From assembly GCA_035636095.1 (NCBI GenBank), contig DASPZU010000106.1, forward strand, positions 1 through 30,975: 30,975 nucleotides of DNA, written 5' to 3'. The position numbers were made by a program, and so were the translations under genes. The stretch comes from Gp7-AA10 sp035636095. GTDB lineage: Bacteria > Acidobacteriota > Thermoanaerobaculia > Gp7-AA8. Shown here one piece after another: positions 23,827 through 30,975 of the stretch. Numbering within the stretch: the first letter of the stretch is position 1; every line of letters starts with the position of its first letter. A model generated the notes under the pieces. The model saw only the letters and a program-made list of their open reading frames with translations, searched no databases and had not been told where the DNA came from.

Positions 23827-24513
23827 GTGCGCGAGAAGAAGTTTCCGTACTATCCAATTTTTCTCGACATCGAGGACCGCGACGTCGTGATCATCGGCGG
23901 CGGCCCGGTGTGCCAGCGCAAGGCCGAGACGATGATGAAGTACGGCGCGCGCGTAACGGTGGTGGCGCCCGATTTCACCAACGCAATTGAATCGTGGGCG
24001 GCGGCCGGCAAACTCAAAATCCGGCGGAAGCAATACGACTCGAGCGATCTCGACGGAGCGTCCATCGTCATCGCATCGACCGATGATGAAGCCGTCAACA
24101 CGCGCATTGCCACCGACTGCCGCAAGCGCAAGATCCCCGTCAACGTGGTCGATGTGACGCATCTGTGCGAGTTCATCGTCCCCGCCATCGTCGAACAGGG
24201 GTCCATTCAGCTGGCGGTCTCCACGGGGGGGAAATCTCCGGCGCTGGCGCGGACGCTCAAGGAAGAACTGCAGAAGTTCGTCGGCCCTGAATACGCCGAG
24301 ATCAACGACATCCTGGGCACTCTGCGGCCGTCGGCGAAGCGCGTGCTGCCGACCGACACCGATCGCAAGGGCTTCTTCGACGCCATCATCGCGCGCGGGG
24401 TGGTCGAGATGCTGCGCCAAGGCAAACGGCGCGAGGCGTACGAGACCATCGCGAAGGCGTGTGCCGAGGCGGGAGTGGAGCCGAGCGAGAGGTTGCGGGC
24501 GGCCCTCAAATGA
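23827..24513 (+). CDS. Precorrin-2 dehydrogenase / sirohydrochlorin ferrochelatase-type protein
   Basis: The 228-residue product matches the N-terminal module of CysG (Met8/SirC family), which oxidises precorrin-2 to sirohydrochlorin with NAD and may insert iron to make siroheme. It starts with YYPIFLDIEDRDVVIIGGGP, giving the NAD motif GGGPVCQRK at 24-32. Then come the typical ASTDDEAVN, NVVDVTHLCEFIVPAIVEQG and LAVSTGGKSPALAR. In many homologues the middle motif reads NVxDDxxLCDF, so the second Asp is replaced here by Val. The methyltransferase half of CysG is absent and would have to be encoded elsewhere. GTG 23827 has TAAACT 6 nt upstream and no ribosome site. The stop overlaps the next ATG (ATGA). 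Confidence 0.88.
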   Translation: MREKKFPYYPIFLDIEDRDVVIIGGGPVCQRKAETMMKYGARVTVVAPDFTNAIESWAAAGKLKIRRKQYDSSDLDGASIVIASTDDEAVNTRIATDCRKRKIPVNVVDVTHLCEFIVPAIVEQGSIQLAVSTGGKSPALARTLKEELQKFVGPEYAEINDILGTLRPSAKRVLPTDTDRKGFFDAIIARGVVEMLRQGKRREAYETIAKACAEAGVEPSERLRAALK

Positions 24514-26114
24514 GGGATCGCGGCGCGATCGTTCTGATCGCGGCGGTCTGGCTGCTGTCGGCGCTCATCTGGCTGCGTCCGGGGATCACCAAACCCGATG
24601 GTGTCGCATATTACGCATATTTACCATCAACATATTTTGATACTGATTTATTGCTGTTCAACGAGTGGCAGCACTTCGGGATGCTGGAGAACGGCATCAT
24701 CGCGTCGGAAGGACTGACGCCCAACGGGCATCTCGCCGATCACTGGACCGCCGGCAGCGCGGTGGTCTGGTTTCCCGGCTTCCTGGCCGCCGATGTCGTG
24801 CGCGGCTTTGTCCCGTCCCTGCAGCGATTCGCGCGCGACGGCGTTTCCCTTCCCTACAATGCCGGTGCGGTCTCCGCCAGCGCGATGTGCGGATTGATCG
24901 CGCTGCTGGCGGGCTACGCGGTCGGGCGCGCCTTCGCTCCGATCTGGGCGGCGACCGTGGCAACGATCGCGATCTGGTTCGGCTCCTCGCTGCTGTGGTA
25001 CTCGACGCGCGAGGCGCTGATGGCGCACGCCGTCAGCGCCGCCGTGTGCGCGCTGGTCGTCCTCGCTTCGATGCGGAAGGATTTCCTGGCTGCGGGAGTG
25101 GCGGCCGGGCTGGCGTTTGCCGTTCGGCCGCAGAACGCGACCTTCATCATCGTTCCGTTTGTAATCGCAGGTTTGCCGGCGATGCGGAAATGGCTGTCGG
25201 TGGCCGGCGGAATCGTGGCGGGCGCGTTGCCGCAAATCGTGGTGACGGTATTCCTCTACGGAAATCCGTTGAACCTCTTCAGCATCTCGCCCGCGAATGC
25301 CCAACGTCCGTGGCACTCTTTCGAGCGCTTCTGGGCCTGGCAGCCGCTCTTCTCCTGGTATCACGGACTCGGCACCTGGACTCCGCTTCTGATGGTGGGC
25401 ATCATCGGCTTCCCGTTTTTGATTCGCGCGCATCGCGGACTCGGAATGGCGGCGCTGCTGATGCTGCTGGCGCAATGGGCGGCCAACGCCACCATCGACC
25501 GTTTCTTCTGGGCCGGCTCGTCGTTCGGCCAGCGTCGCTTCGACAACTGCACGATCTTTTTTCTGTTAGGCGCGGCGGCGCTGTTTACACATCTCCCCAA
25601 GTTGCTCGCGATCGCGATTGCCGCCCTCACGTCGGCGTGGACCATGGCACTTTTCTTCACGGCAGCGGCGATCGATCTCAATCGCTACTATCCGCCCGAC
25701 GCGCTGATTGGCGCGATGCAGCGCGCACCGAAGCCGATCGGACTCCTGGTGGCGGTACCGGAGTCATTCAAAATCGACGTCCTGATCGTCTTTGCCGCGA
25801 CGGTCATCATCTATGTTGTGCTCGCGCTTCTGATGCAGGCCAAGCCCGGCATCGTGGCCGCGACTCTCTGCCTGGTCATGGCGGGTTTCTTCGCGGTGTG
25901 CGGCTTGAACGACGCTTCGCACATGGAGGCATGGACTGCGGTGATCGCGAAGAATCGCCAGCTCGAGCCGTACAGCGGCGCGGTGCACGACCGGATCGCG
26001 CTCTTGCGCGATGAGGAAAACTATTTGCGTGCCACCGGCGCGGCTGCCGAAGCCGATCGGACTCGCGGCGAGATCACAGCGCTCGAGAAATCGATTCCTT
26101 CGGCAGCGCAGTGA
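24510..26114 (+). CDS. Polytopic membrane protein, GT-C glycosyltransferase-like
   Basis: The 534-residue product has an N-terminal helix (GAIVLIAAVWLLSALIWL) and then a conserved-looking loop (KPDGVAYYAYLPSTYFDTDL) with the acidic residue expected of GT-C enzymes. A further 9-11 helices follow. A tail of about 55 mostly charged residues (after GLNDASHMEAW) may be a coiled coil. Such proteins usually move sugars from polyprenyl-phosphate carriers across or at the membrane, but the substrate is not readable. ATG 24510 shares ATGA with the upstream stop, supporting translational coupling. Codons 33-50 form an AT-rich island with rare codons. The end overlaps the convergent GT2 gene by 41 bp. 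A GT2 partner making the lipid-linked sugar is plausible. Confidence 0.7.
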   Translation: MRDRGAIVLIAAVWLLSALIWLRPGITKPDGVAYYAYLPSTYFDTDLLLFNEWQHFGMLENGIIASEGLTPNGHLADHWTAGSAVVWFPGFLAADVVRGFVPSLQRFARDGVSLPYNAGAVSASAMCGLIALLAGYAVGRAFAPIWAATVATIAIWFGSSLLWYSTREALMAHAVSAAVCALVVLASMRKDFLAAGVAAGLAFAVRPQNATFIIVPFVIAGLPAMRKWLSVAGGIVAGALPQIVVTVFLYGNPLNLFSISPANAQRPWHSFERFWAWQPLFSWYHGLGTWTPLLMVGIIGFPFLIRAHRGLGMAALLMLLAQWAANATIDRFFWAGSSFGQRRFDNCTIFFLLGAAALFTHLPKLLAIAIAALTSAWTMALFFTAAAIDLNRYYPPDALIGAMQRAPKPIGLLVAVPESFKIDVLIVFAATVIIYVVLALLMQAKPGIVAATLCLVMAGFFAVCGLNDASHMEAWTAVIAKNRQLEPYSGAVHDRIALLRDEENYLRATGAAAEADRTRGEITALEKSIPSAAQ

Positions 26115-26868
26115 GGCGCGCCGGTTCCCGGAAGATGCGGTGCGACCAGATGTGCTTCTTGTGCAGCTTGTAGGTCACCATGGTCTTGAGGATCTCCAGG
26201 CCGTAGCGCACCGATCGCCAGAATCCGATCTGCGATGCTTCGTCGAAATAGCGCGTGCTGATGGGGACTTCGCGGATGCGCATCCCTTTGGCCACGCCCT
26301 GCGCAATGATCTCGGTATCGAACACAAAATCCTCGGAATTGGCCTCGAAGTTGACGCTCTCGAGGTAGCGGCGCGAATAGGCCCGAAAACCTGAATGATA
26401 TTCGGACAGGAAAATGTAGAAGGTGGCGTTCTCGACCATGGTGAGGAAGAGATTGGCGAAGTACTTCCACTTGGGCATGCCGCCCTCGATCGGACGTCCG
26501 CCTAACATCCGCGAGCCGAAGACGGCGTCGCAGTCGCCGCGCAGCAGCGGCTTCACGAGATCGGGAATGATGGTCGGATCGTACTGGTGATCGGGATGGA
26601 CCATCACCATGATCTCGCCGCCCATCACATCCATCGCGGTCCGATAGCAGGTCTTCTGATTCCCGCCATAGCCGCGATTCTTCGGATGCACGATCACTCT
26701 GATCGGAAGTGCGCGCGCCAGCTCCACGGTGCGATCGTGCGAGCTGTCGTCGACCAGAAGGATCTCGTCGACCCACTCTTTGGGGATGTCGTCGTAGGTC
26801 GCCTGGAGGGTCTTCTCCGCGTTGTAGGCCGGCAGAACCGCGACAACTTTCTTCTCGTGGAGCGGCAT
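26074..26868 (-). CDS. Family 2 glycosyltransferase (polyprenyl-phosphate sugar transferase type)
   Basis: This 264-residue GT2 enzyme transfers a sugar from a nucleotide to an acceptor, probably a polyprenyl phosphate, because its architecture resembles DPM1/Ppm-like proteins. It has VVAVLPAYNAEKTLQATYDD, then the nucleotide-binding VDDSS (39-43), NRGYGGNQKTCYRTA, and the metal-site region HPDHQYDP with D93. The acceptor side has GSRMLGG and SEYHSGFRAYSRR. No membrane helix is obvious. ATG 26868 begins just before the homology. A longer frame through TTG 26892 has no support. The gene stands between two GT-C-like genes, which fits a supply of lipid-linked sugar for them (inference). It overlaps the upstream convergent gene by 41 bp. 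Confidence 0.88.
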   Translation of the reverse strand: MPLHEKKVVAVLPAYNAEKTLQATYDDIPKEWVDEILLVDDSSHDRTVELARALPIRVIVHPKNRGYGGNQKTCYRTAMDVMGGEIMVMVHPDHQYDPTIIPDLVKPLLRGDCDAVFGSRMLGGRPIEGGMPKWKYFANLFLTMVENATFYIFLSEYHSGFRAYSRRYLESVNFEANSEDFVFDTEIIAQGVAKGMRIREVPISTRYFDEASQIGFWRSVRYGLEILKTMVTYKLHKKHIWSHRIFREPARLTALPKESISRAL

Positions 26869-26905
26869 ACGGGCAGCGCCTGAGAATAACACGCACGATT
26901 CCGGT

Positions 26906-26911
26906 TACAAT
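26906..26911 (+). promoter_or_regulatory. Putative -10 box 9 nt before the YfhO-like B GTG (leaderless type)
   Basis: TACAAT is followed by 9 nt and GTG 26921, in the 52-bp gap between divergent genes. There is no Shine-Dalgarno sequence. The string TACAATCCGCCG is identical to that before the GAPDH-like gene at 15746. Confidence 0.45.
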
Positions 26912-26920
26912 CCGCCGCGC

Positions 26921-29257
26921 GTGAACGATGCGCGCCGCACCGACGCGCTGGCCGTCGCCTCACTCCTTCTGATCGTCACCATTGCCTTCGGTGACGTGTT
27001 GATCGGCGTCAACAACTTTTACATGCGCGATCTGACGCGCTACTACTACCCGGCCAAGCAGATTCTTCGCGAGATCGTCTACGGCGGCGAGTTTCCGTAC
27101 TGGAACCGCTACTTTTCGGCAGGCCAGCCCTTGGCCGCGAATCCCGAGCACGAAGTCTTCTACCCCTTCACCTGGCTCATTCTTCTCCCCAGCTACGACC
27201 TCGGATTTCGACTCCAGATTCTGCTGCATCTCTACCTCGGAATCGCAGGCATGTACGCACTGCTCCGATCGATGGAGCTCCGACCCTTCGCGGCCTGGTT
27301 CGGCGCGATGGCCTTCGGCATGGGCGGCATGTACCTGTCGGAGGTGAATCTGCTGCCCATTCTGTTCTGCGCGGCCTGGCTGCCGCTCACCTGTCTGTTC
27401 GTCCGCCGATTTCTGCTCGGGCCTAACATTCGCGACTTCGCGGCGGCGTGTCTCTTCTTCGGCCTTCAATTTCTCGTCGCCGAACCGACCACCATCCTGC
27501 AGAGCGGATTCCTGATCGGGATGTACGGGCTGTATGTGGGTTGGGCTTCAGCCCGACCGATGGTGGGAATGCTCAAAAACGTGGCGTGGATGGCCGCGAT
27601 CACCATCGTTTCGATGGCCGTCGGCGCGGCGCAGATCATTCCGGCCATCGACCATGTGCACGACTCCGCCAGATCGCGTCCGTTCGAATTCGATCTGGTC
27701 AGTGCCTGGAGCATGCCGTGGCCAAAGTTCGCGGAGCTGATCTATCCCAACATCCTCGGCCATATCGCCGTCAATCGCGTGATGTGGTACTGGGGAGGCG
27801 GCCTTTATCCCGGGATGGGATCGCCATTTCTCTTCAGTATCTACGTCGGGTTACTGACCACTGCCTTGTGCGTCGCGGGCGCGTTCGCTCGCCCGCGCGG
27901 GGGGCGATTCGTCCTCATCATCGGCATCCTGTCGGCGGTCATGGCGCTGGGCGGACACACGCCGATCCTGCGTCTTCTCTACAACGCCGGCATCGCGACG
28001 ACGATCCGCTACCCGGAGAAATTCGCGATGATGGGCATCTTTGCGGCCATCATTTTCGCGGCGCAGATGTTCGATCGCCTTCTGGCCGGCGACGACATCG
28101 TGCGCGATGCCGCGCTCGGATTCGTGATCGCGACCACCGTCATCGCGACCGTGTTTGCGGTCGTCGGCCTGACGCCGATGTACGCGCGCGTCTTCATGCA
28201 CATCTGGGGAATGACGCCCAGCGGCGGGTCGGCCAGAATGGTGGCACTGTCGCGCCATGACTGGACCATGGCTGCCATTCGCGGCGCTGCCGCCTGCGCG
28301 ATTCTGATCACCATCCGCTGGCGCTGGCAGCGGGCATGGATGGTCGTGGCGGGCGTGCTCATGGCGGCCGATCTGATCTACGTCACGGCGGAATTGAACC
28401 CGCGCATGCCGCGAAGATTCTTCGATCCGCCACCGATCGCCGCGACCTTTCCAAAAAATCGCGCCGACTTTCGCGTTTTTCACGAGGTCGACTGGTACGG
28501 CAGCGAAGAAATCGCGCGCAAATTCTTCTCGACTGGCGAGGCAGTGTATTGGGTCGTGCGCAATGGCCTGTTCCCGATGACGCCGGCGGGATCGAAGCTG
28601 CGAACAGTGATCGAACGCGATTACGACAAGACGGCGCTGTTGCCGACCATCGCGCTGACCGACTCGGTCTGGGATGTGAAGCGGTCCGGCCGCCAGGACT
28701 GGTGGGAGCCGTTCATGGCCATGTCGAACGCCTGGTACCGCGCCACCTATCGCGATTTCGACGTGGAGCGGAAGCGCGTCAAAGGCAACTTCAAAGTGTC
28801 GCTGCCGGTGCAGTTTCTGGAGACGACGCATTGGCCGCGCTATTACTTCGCCGATGTGCTGGTCACCATTCGAAACCGGCAGGACTTCGTGAACGTCCTC
28901 AGCAAGGAGAGCCTCAGCCGCCGCGTGGCATTCGTGAATTATCCCAACTTCGTGCCGGCCGACGGCATCGTGCACGGCGTCCAGGAGACGGCCAATGGCG
29001 CAGCGATCGACGTCGAGAGTTTCGGAAAGGGATTTCTGGTCATGAGCGTGACGCCGCACAAGTATTGGCGGATCACAATCGACGGTCGCACCACGCCGCC
29101 GATCATCACGAACATCGGCTTCCAGGGCGTCGTGGTTCCGGCCGGACGCCATCGCGTCGCGATGCTCTACCGGAATGACCTGGTCATCTTCGGATTGTGG
29201 ATTTCGCTGACGACGCTGGCGGTGCTGATCGGCGTTCTCATTTTTTATCGACCATGA
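26921..29257 (+). CDS. YfhO-like polytopic membrane protein B
   Basis: The 778-residue product has about 12-13 membrane helices and a large soluble domain of about 250 residues before a last helix. The N-terminal loop has FYMRDLTRYYYPAKQILREI and then FPYWNRYFSAGQPLAANPEH, as in YfhO-family GT-C proteins. RDLT may provide the catalytic Asp. RYPEKFAMMG in the middle and VVVPAGRHRVAMLY near the end recur in protein A at 20458-22359. A lipid-linked sugar transferase role is inferred from the fold. Two short palindromes (27539-27558 and 27874-27897) are embedded in frame. GTG 26921 has a TACAAT box upstream. The stop overlaps the M20 gene start (ATGA). Confidence 0.78.
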   Translation: MNDARRTDALAVASLLLIVTIAFGDVLIGVNNFYMRDLTRYYYPAKQILREIVYGGEFPYWNRYFSAGQPLAANPEHEVFYPFTWLILLPSYDLGFRLQILLHLYLGIAGMYALLRSMELRPFAAWFGAMAFGMGGMYLSEVNLLPILFCAAWLPLTCLFVRRFLLGPNIRDFAAACLFFGLQFLVAEPTTILQSGFLIGMYGLYVGWASARPMVGMLKNVAWMAAITIVSMAVGAAQIIPAIDHVHDSARSRPFEFDLVSAWSMPWPKFAELIYPNILGHIAVNRVMWYWGGGLYPGMGSPFLFSIYVGLLTTALCVAGAFARPRGGRFVLIIGILSAVMALGGHTPILRLLYNAGIATTIRYPEKFAMMGIFAAIIFAAQMFDRLLAGDDIVRDAALGFVIATTVIATVFAVVGLTPMYARVFMHIWGMTPSGGSARMVALSRHDWTMAAIRGAAACAILITIRWRWQRAWMVVAGVLMAADLIYVTAELNPRMPRRFFDPPPIAATFPKNRADFRVFHEVDWYGSEEIARKFFSTGEAVYWVVRNGLFPMTPAGSKLRTVIERDYDKTALLPTIALTDSVWDVKRSGRQDWWEPFMAMSNAWYRATYRDFDVERKRVKGNFKVSLPVQFLETTHWPRYYFADVLVTIRNRQDFVNVLSKESLSRRVAFVNYPNFVPADGIVHGVQETANGAAIDVESFGKGFLVMSVTPHKYWRITIDGRTTPPIITNIGFQGVVVPAGRHRVAMLYRNDLVIFGLWISLTTLAVLIGVLIFYRP
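27539..27558. repeat. Short palindrome inside YfhO-like B
   Basis: GGTTGGGCT and AGCCCGACC pair around a 2-nt loop with one G-T mismatch. It encodes GWASARP in a loop between helices. GTCGGGCTTCAGCCCGAC-like strings are, from memory, common dispersed repeats in several phyla. Not checked. Confidence 0.5.
27874..27897. repeat. Perfect 8-bp palindrome inside YfhO-like B
   Basis: CGCGGGCG (27874-27881) and CGCCCGCG (27890-27897) pair perfectly with an 8-nt spacer. It encodes VAGAFARPRG between two membrane helices. The GC-rich background makes chance pairing more likely than for the larger elements. Confidence 0.45.
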
Positions 29258-30636
29258 GACGCTGGATTCCGACAGCGGTCATTGCGGCGCTGGGCATGGT
29301 GGTGATCGGCGCGCTGGTGATTTACAACCGCCGCGCCGACACTGACATCCGCTCGCAGCTTTACGTTCCGCAAAACTCGCGCGTGACGCCGGAGATCAGA
29401 CTCCTGCAGGCATATGTCCGCATCGACACCTCGAATCCGCCCGGCCGCGAGATGGCCGGCGCGCGCTTTCTGGCCGAGCTCCTCGAGAAGCACGGCCTGA
29501 AGCCGGAGATCATCGAATCCGCCCCCGGGCGCGCGAATGTCTATGCGCGGCTGAGGGGAAAGCGCCGCGGCGAAGGCCTGCTGCTGCTCAATCACATCGA
29601 CGTTGTTCCGGCGACGTCGGCCGGATGGTTTCGTCCGCCCTTCGCCGCCGCCATCGCGCTCAACCAGCTTTGGGGTCGCGGCTCGCTCGACATGAAGTCG
29701 ATCGCGCTATGCCAGCTCGCAGGTCTGTTCGAGGCCGCCCGACGCGGTCAACCGGAACGCGACATCGTCTTCCTGGGCGTCGCCGACGAAGAAGAAGGGG
29801 GAGTCTTCGGGACGCAGTGGCTGCTGCAACATCGGCCGGACATCTTCGACGGCGTCCGATATGCGCTCAACGAGGGCGGCATCACCGAAACGCGTCAGGA
29901 GAAGCTGTCGTACTTCGGCGTCGAGATCGGAACGAAAATGAGCGTCAAGGTGCAACTGCGCGCGTCGAGCCGCGAGCAGATGCAGCGCGTTCGCCTCTCG
30001 CTCGAGCCGTACCTCACTCCACGCGATCCCGATCGCATTCTCCCGGAGGTGCGCGAGTACCTGCACGACATCGCGCCGCAGCGCATCGAGAATCGCGAAC
30101 TGCTCGACAACATCGATCGCACCGTCGCCGCAGGAAAGTTCTGGCTTCTTCCGCCGGGTTACAAAGAGCTCACGCAAAACGTCGTGTTCCTCGGCAAAGT
30201 CAAAAGTGACGCCACGATGGAGGTCAACCTCTACAACCTGCCCGATGAAGATCCCGATCGCCGCATCGCGTGGTTGCAGTCTACGGTCGCTCCCCTCGGT
30301 GCGACGATCGACAGCGTCTTGTCGAAGAACGGACCGGCTCCGCTAACTTCGAGACACACTCTGCTTTTCAATTTCATCGAGAGCGAGGTCCACAACGAAT
30401 ATGGTTCGGTTCCGGTCGGCACTGAAATTCTCGCGGCGTCGAGCAACGACTCGCGCTTTCTTCGCGCACGCGGCGTGCTTTGCTACGGCTTGTGGCCATT
30501 TCCGGTCGACTTCTATCAAACGCAGGGCATTCACTCGACAAACGAACGCATTCGAATTGATTGGTACATGCAGGGCATCGCACTCATGAAACGCCTTGTC
30601 CGAGCCTATGCGTTCTATCAAGGTCCAATGACGTAA
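29254..30636 (+). CDS. Membrane-anchored M20-family metallopeptidase
   Basis: The 460-residue product belongs to the M20 family (ArgE/DapE/CPG2/ACY1-like), which hydrolyses amide bonds with a two-zinc centre. Residues about 5-22 form a membrane anchor (WIPTAVIAALGMVVIGAL), so the enzyme is probably periplasmic. Candidate metal and catalytic residues are H114 and D116 in NHIDVVPA, D146 in GRGSLDMKS, E179/E180 in DEEEGG and H427 in GIHSTNER. Length fits the family (350-500). The substrate is not predictable, but a dipeptide or N-acyl amino acid is likely. ATG 29254 shares ATGA with the YfhO-like B stop, suggesting coupled translation, although no functional link between them is obvious. Confidence 0.88.
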   Translation: MRRWIPTAVIAALGMVVIGALVIYNRRADTDIRSQLYVPQNSRVTPEIRLLQAYVRIDTSNPPGREMAGARFLAELLEKHGLKPEIIESAPGRANVYARLRGKRRGEGLLLLNHIDVVPATSAGWFRPPFAAAIALNQLWGRGSLDMKSIALCQLAGLFEAARRGQPERDIVFLGVADEEEGGVFGTQWLLQHRPDIFDGVRYALNEGGITETRQEKLSYFGVEIGTKMSVKVQLRASSREQMQRVRLSLEPYLTPRDPDRILPEVREYLHDIAPQRIENRELLDNIDRTVAAGKFWLLPPGYKELTQNVVFLGKVKSDATMEVNLYNLPDEDPDRRIAWLQSTVAPLGATIDSVLSKNGPAPLTSRHTLLFNFIESEVHNEYGSVPVGTEILAASSNDSRFLRARGVLCYGLWPFPVDFYQTQGIHSTNERIRIDWYMQGIALMKRLVRAYAFYQGPMT

Positions 30637-30740
30637 TTTGTCAGTTGTACGCTCCGAAAAACGTCATTTTGAGGATGATTCGCCGAGGCAGAGTTGATCT
30701 AACTTGAAGGAAAATTGCCAGTTACGTTGTGGCGGCCTGA

Positions 30741-30749
30741 TGGTATAAC
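30741..30749 (+). promoter_or_regulatory. Putative extended -10 promoter of the prepilin gene
   Basis: TGGTATAAC fits an extended -10 box (TG-N-TATAAC) in the 147-bp gap after the M20 gene. No good -35 box is seen. The start codon is 35 nt further and is preceded by AGGAGG (30771-30776) with 7 nt spacing. I see nothing else in this gap. Confidence 0.4.
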
Positions 30750-30783
30750 GGTTGCGCAAAGGGACGCATAAGGAGGGACCTTG

Positions 30784-30975
30784 ATGAAAAGGAAACAAAG
30801 TGGTTTTACGCTCATCGAGCTGCTGATCGTCGTGGCGATCATCGGCATCCTGGCGGCTATCGCCATTCCGAACCTTCTGACCGCCATGCAGCGGTCGAAG
30901 CAGAAGAGGACCATGGCCGACATGAGAACGATCGCGACTGCGTGGGAAGCGCGCGCGACCGACGTCAACCGTTAC
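30784..30975 (+). CDS. Type IV pilin-like / GspG-type prepilin, N-terminal part (cut by window end)
   Basis: Sixty-four codons are visible before the window ends. The start MKRKQSGFTLIELLIVVAI is a class III signal: a short basic leader, then G-F cleavage and N-methylation site with Glu at +5, followed by a hydrophobic helix ending LAAIAIPNLL. This is the hallmark of type IV pilins and type II secretion pseudopilins, processed by the PilD peptidase. MADMRTIATAWEARATDVN is typical of GspG-like prepilins in Acidobacteria and relatives. AGGAGG lies 7 nt before ATG 30784; an in-frame TTG at 30781 is an alternative. The C-terminus, which would separate pilin from pseudopilin, is missing. Confidence 0.92.
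   Translation, partial: MKRKQSGFTLIELLIVVAIIGILAAIAIPNLLTAMQRSKQKRTMADMRTIATAWEARATDVNRY

Overview
This window is about 31 kb of a GC-rich, Gram-negative bacterial chromosome with dense, mostly housekeeping content. LpxC (lipid A synthesis), two outer-membrane-type proteins, a BON-domain protein and a type IV pilin-like prepilin indicate a diderm. Gene style (TonB-C proteins with signal peptides, many polytopic GT-C/YfhO proteins, DUF4390 next to ntrYX, a tiny Arg/Lys-rich protein) makes me think of Acidobacteriota or a neighbouring uncultured phylum. That is an inference, not a placement. The 30 G residues at the left edge look like a sequencing or assembly artefact at a contig end.

Layout. 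31-1039 (-): start of an outer-membrane-type protein, cut by the contig end. 1194-2570 (+): secreted proline-rich protein, probably a beta-barrel. 2550-3238 (-): BON protein and a small membrane protein. 3291-8488 (+): MDR oxidoreductase, mutL, a YraN-family protein and an S9 peptidase. 8525-8600 (-): tRNA-Gly(GCC) with its own promoter and terminator. 8752-15703 (-): tonB-like, smpB, lpxC, DUF4390, ntrY and ntrX. 15774-20565 (+): type II GAPDH-like enzyme, two membrane proteins, accD and folC. 20458-22359 (-): YfhO-like protein A. 22407-26114 (+): glyA, a 43-residue basic protein, a siroheme-pathway dehydrogenase and a GT-C-like protein. 26074-26868 (-): GT2 glycosyltransferase. 26921-30636 (+): YfhO-like protein B and an M20 peptidase. 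30784-end (+): prepilin, cut by the window.

How the genes fit together. lpxC, DUF4390, ntrY and ntrX are packed as one unit, tying outer-membrane synthesis to a sigma54-type two-component system. accD-folC and glyA supply fatty-acid and folate/one-carbon metabolism. Two paralogous YfhO-like proteins, two other polytopic GT-C-like proteins and a GT2 enzyme suggest lipid-linked glycan transfer at the envelope.

The most unusual signals are not classical systems. First, several unit-leading genes lack a Shine-Dalgarno sequence but carry a TANNNT box 6-9 nt before the start codon, the signature of leaderless transcripts. Second, at least eight palindromic or short-period repeat elements of several types occur, both between genes and in frame inside genes. 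Third, an archaeal-type (type II) GAPDH homologue is present. I found no CRISPR array, prophage, insertion sequence or recognisable defence system.
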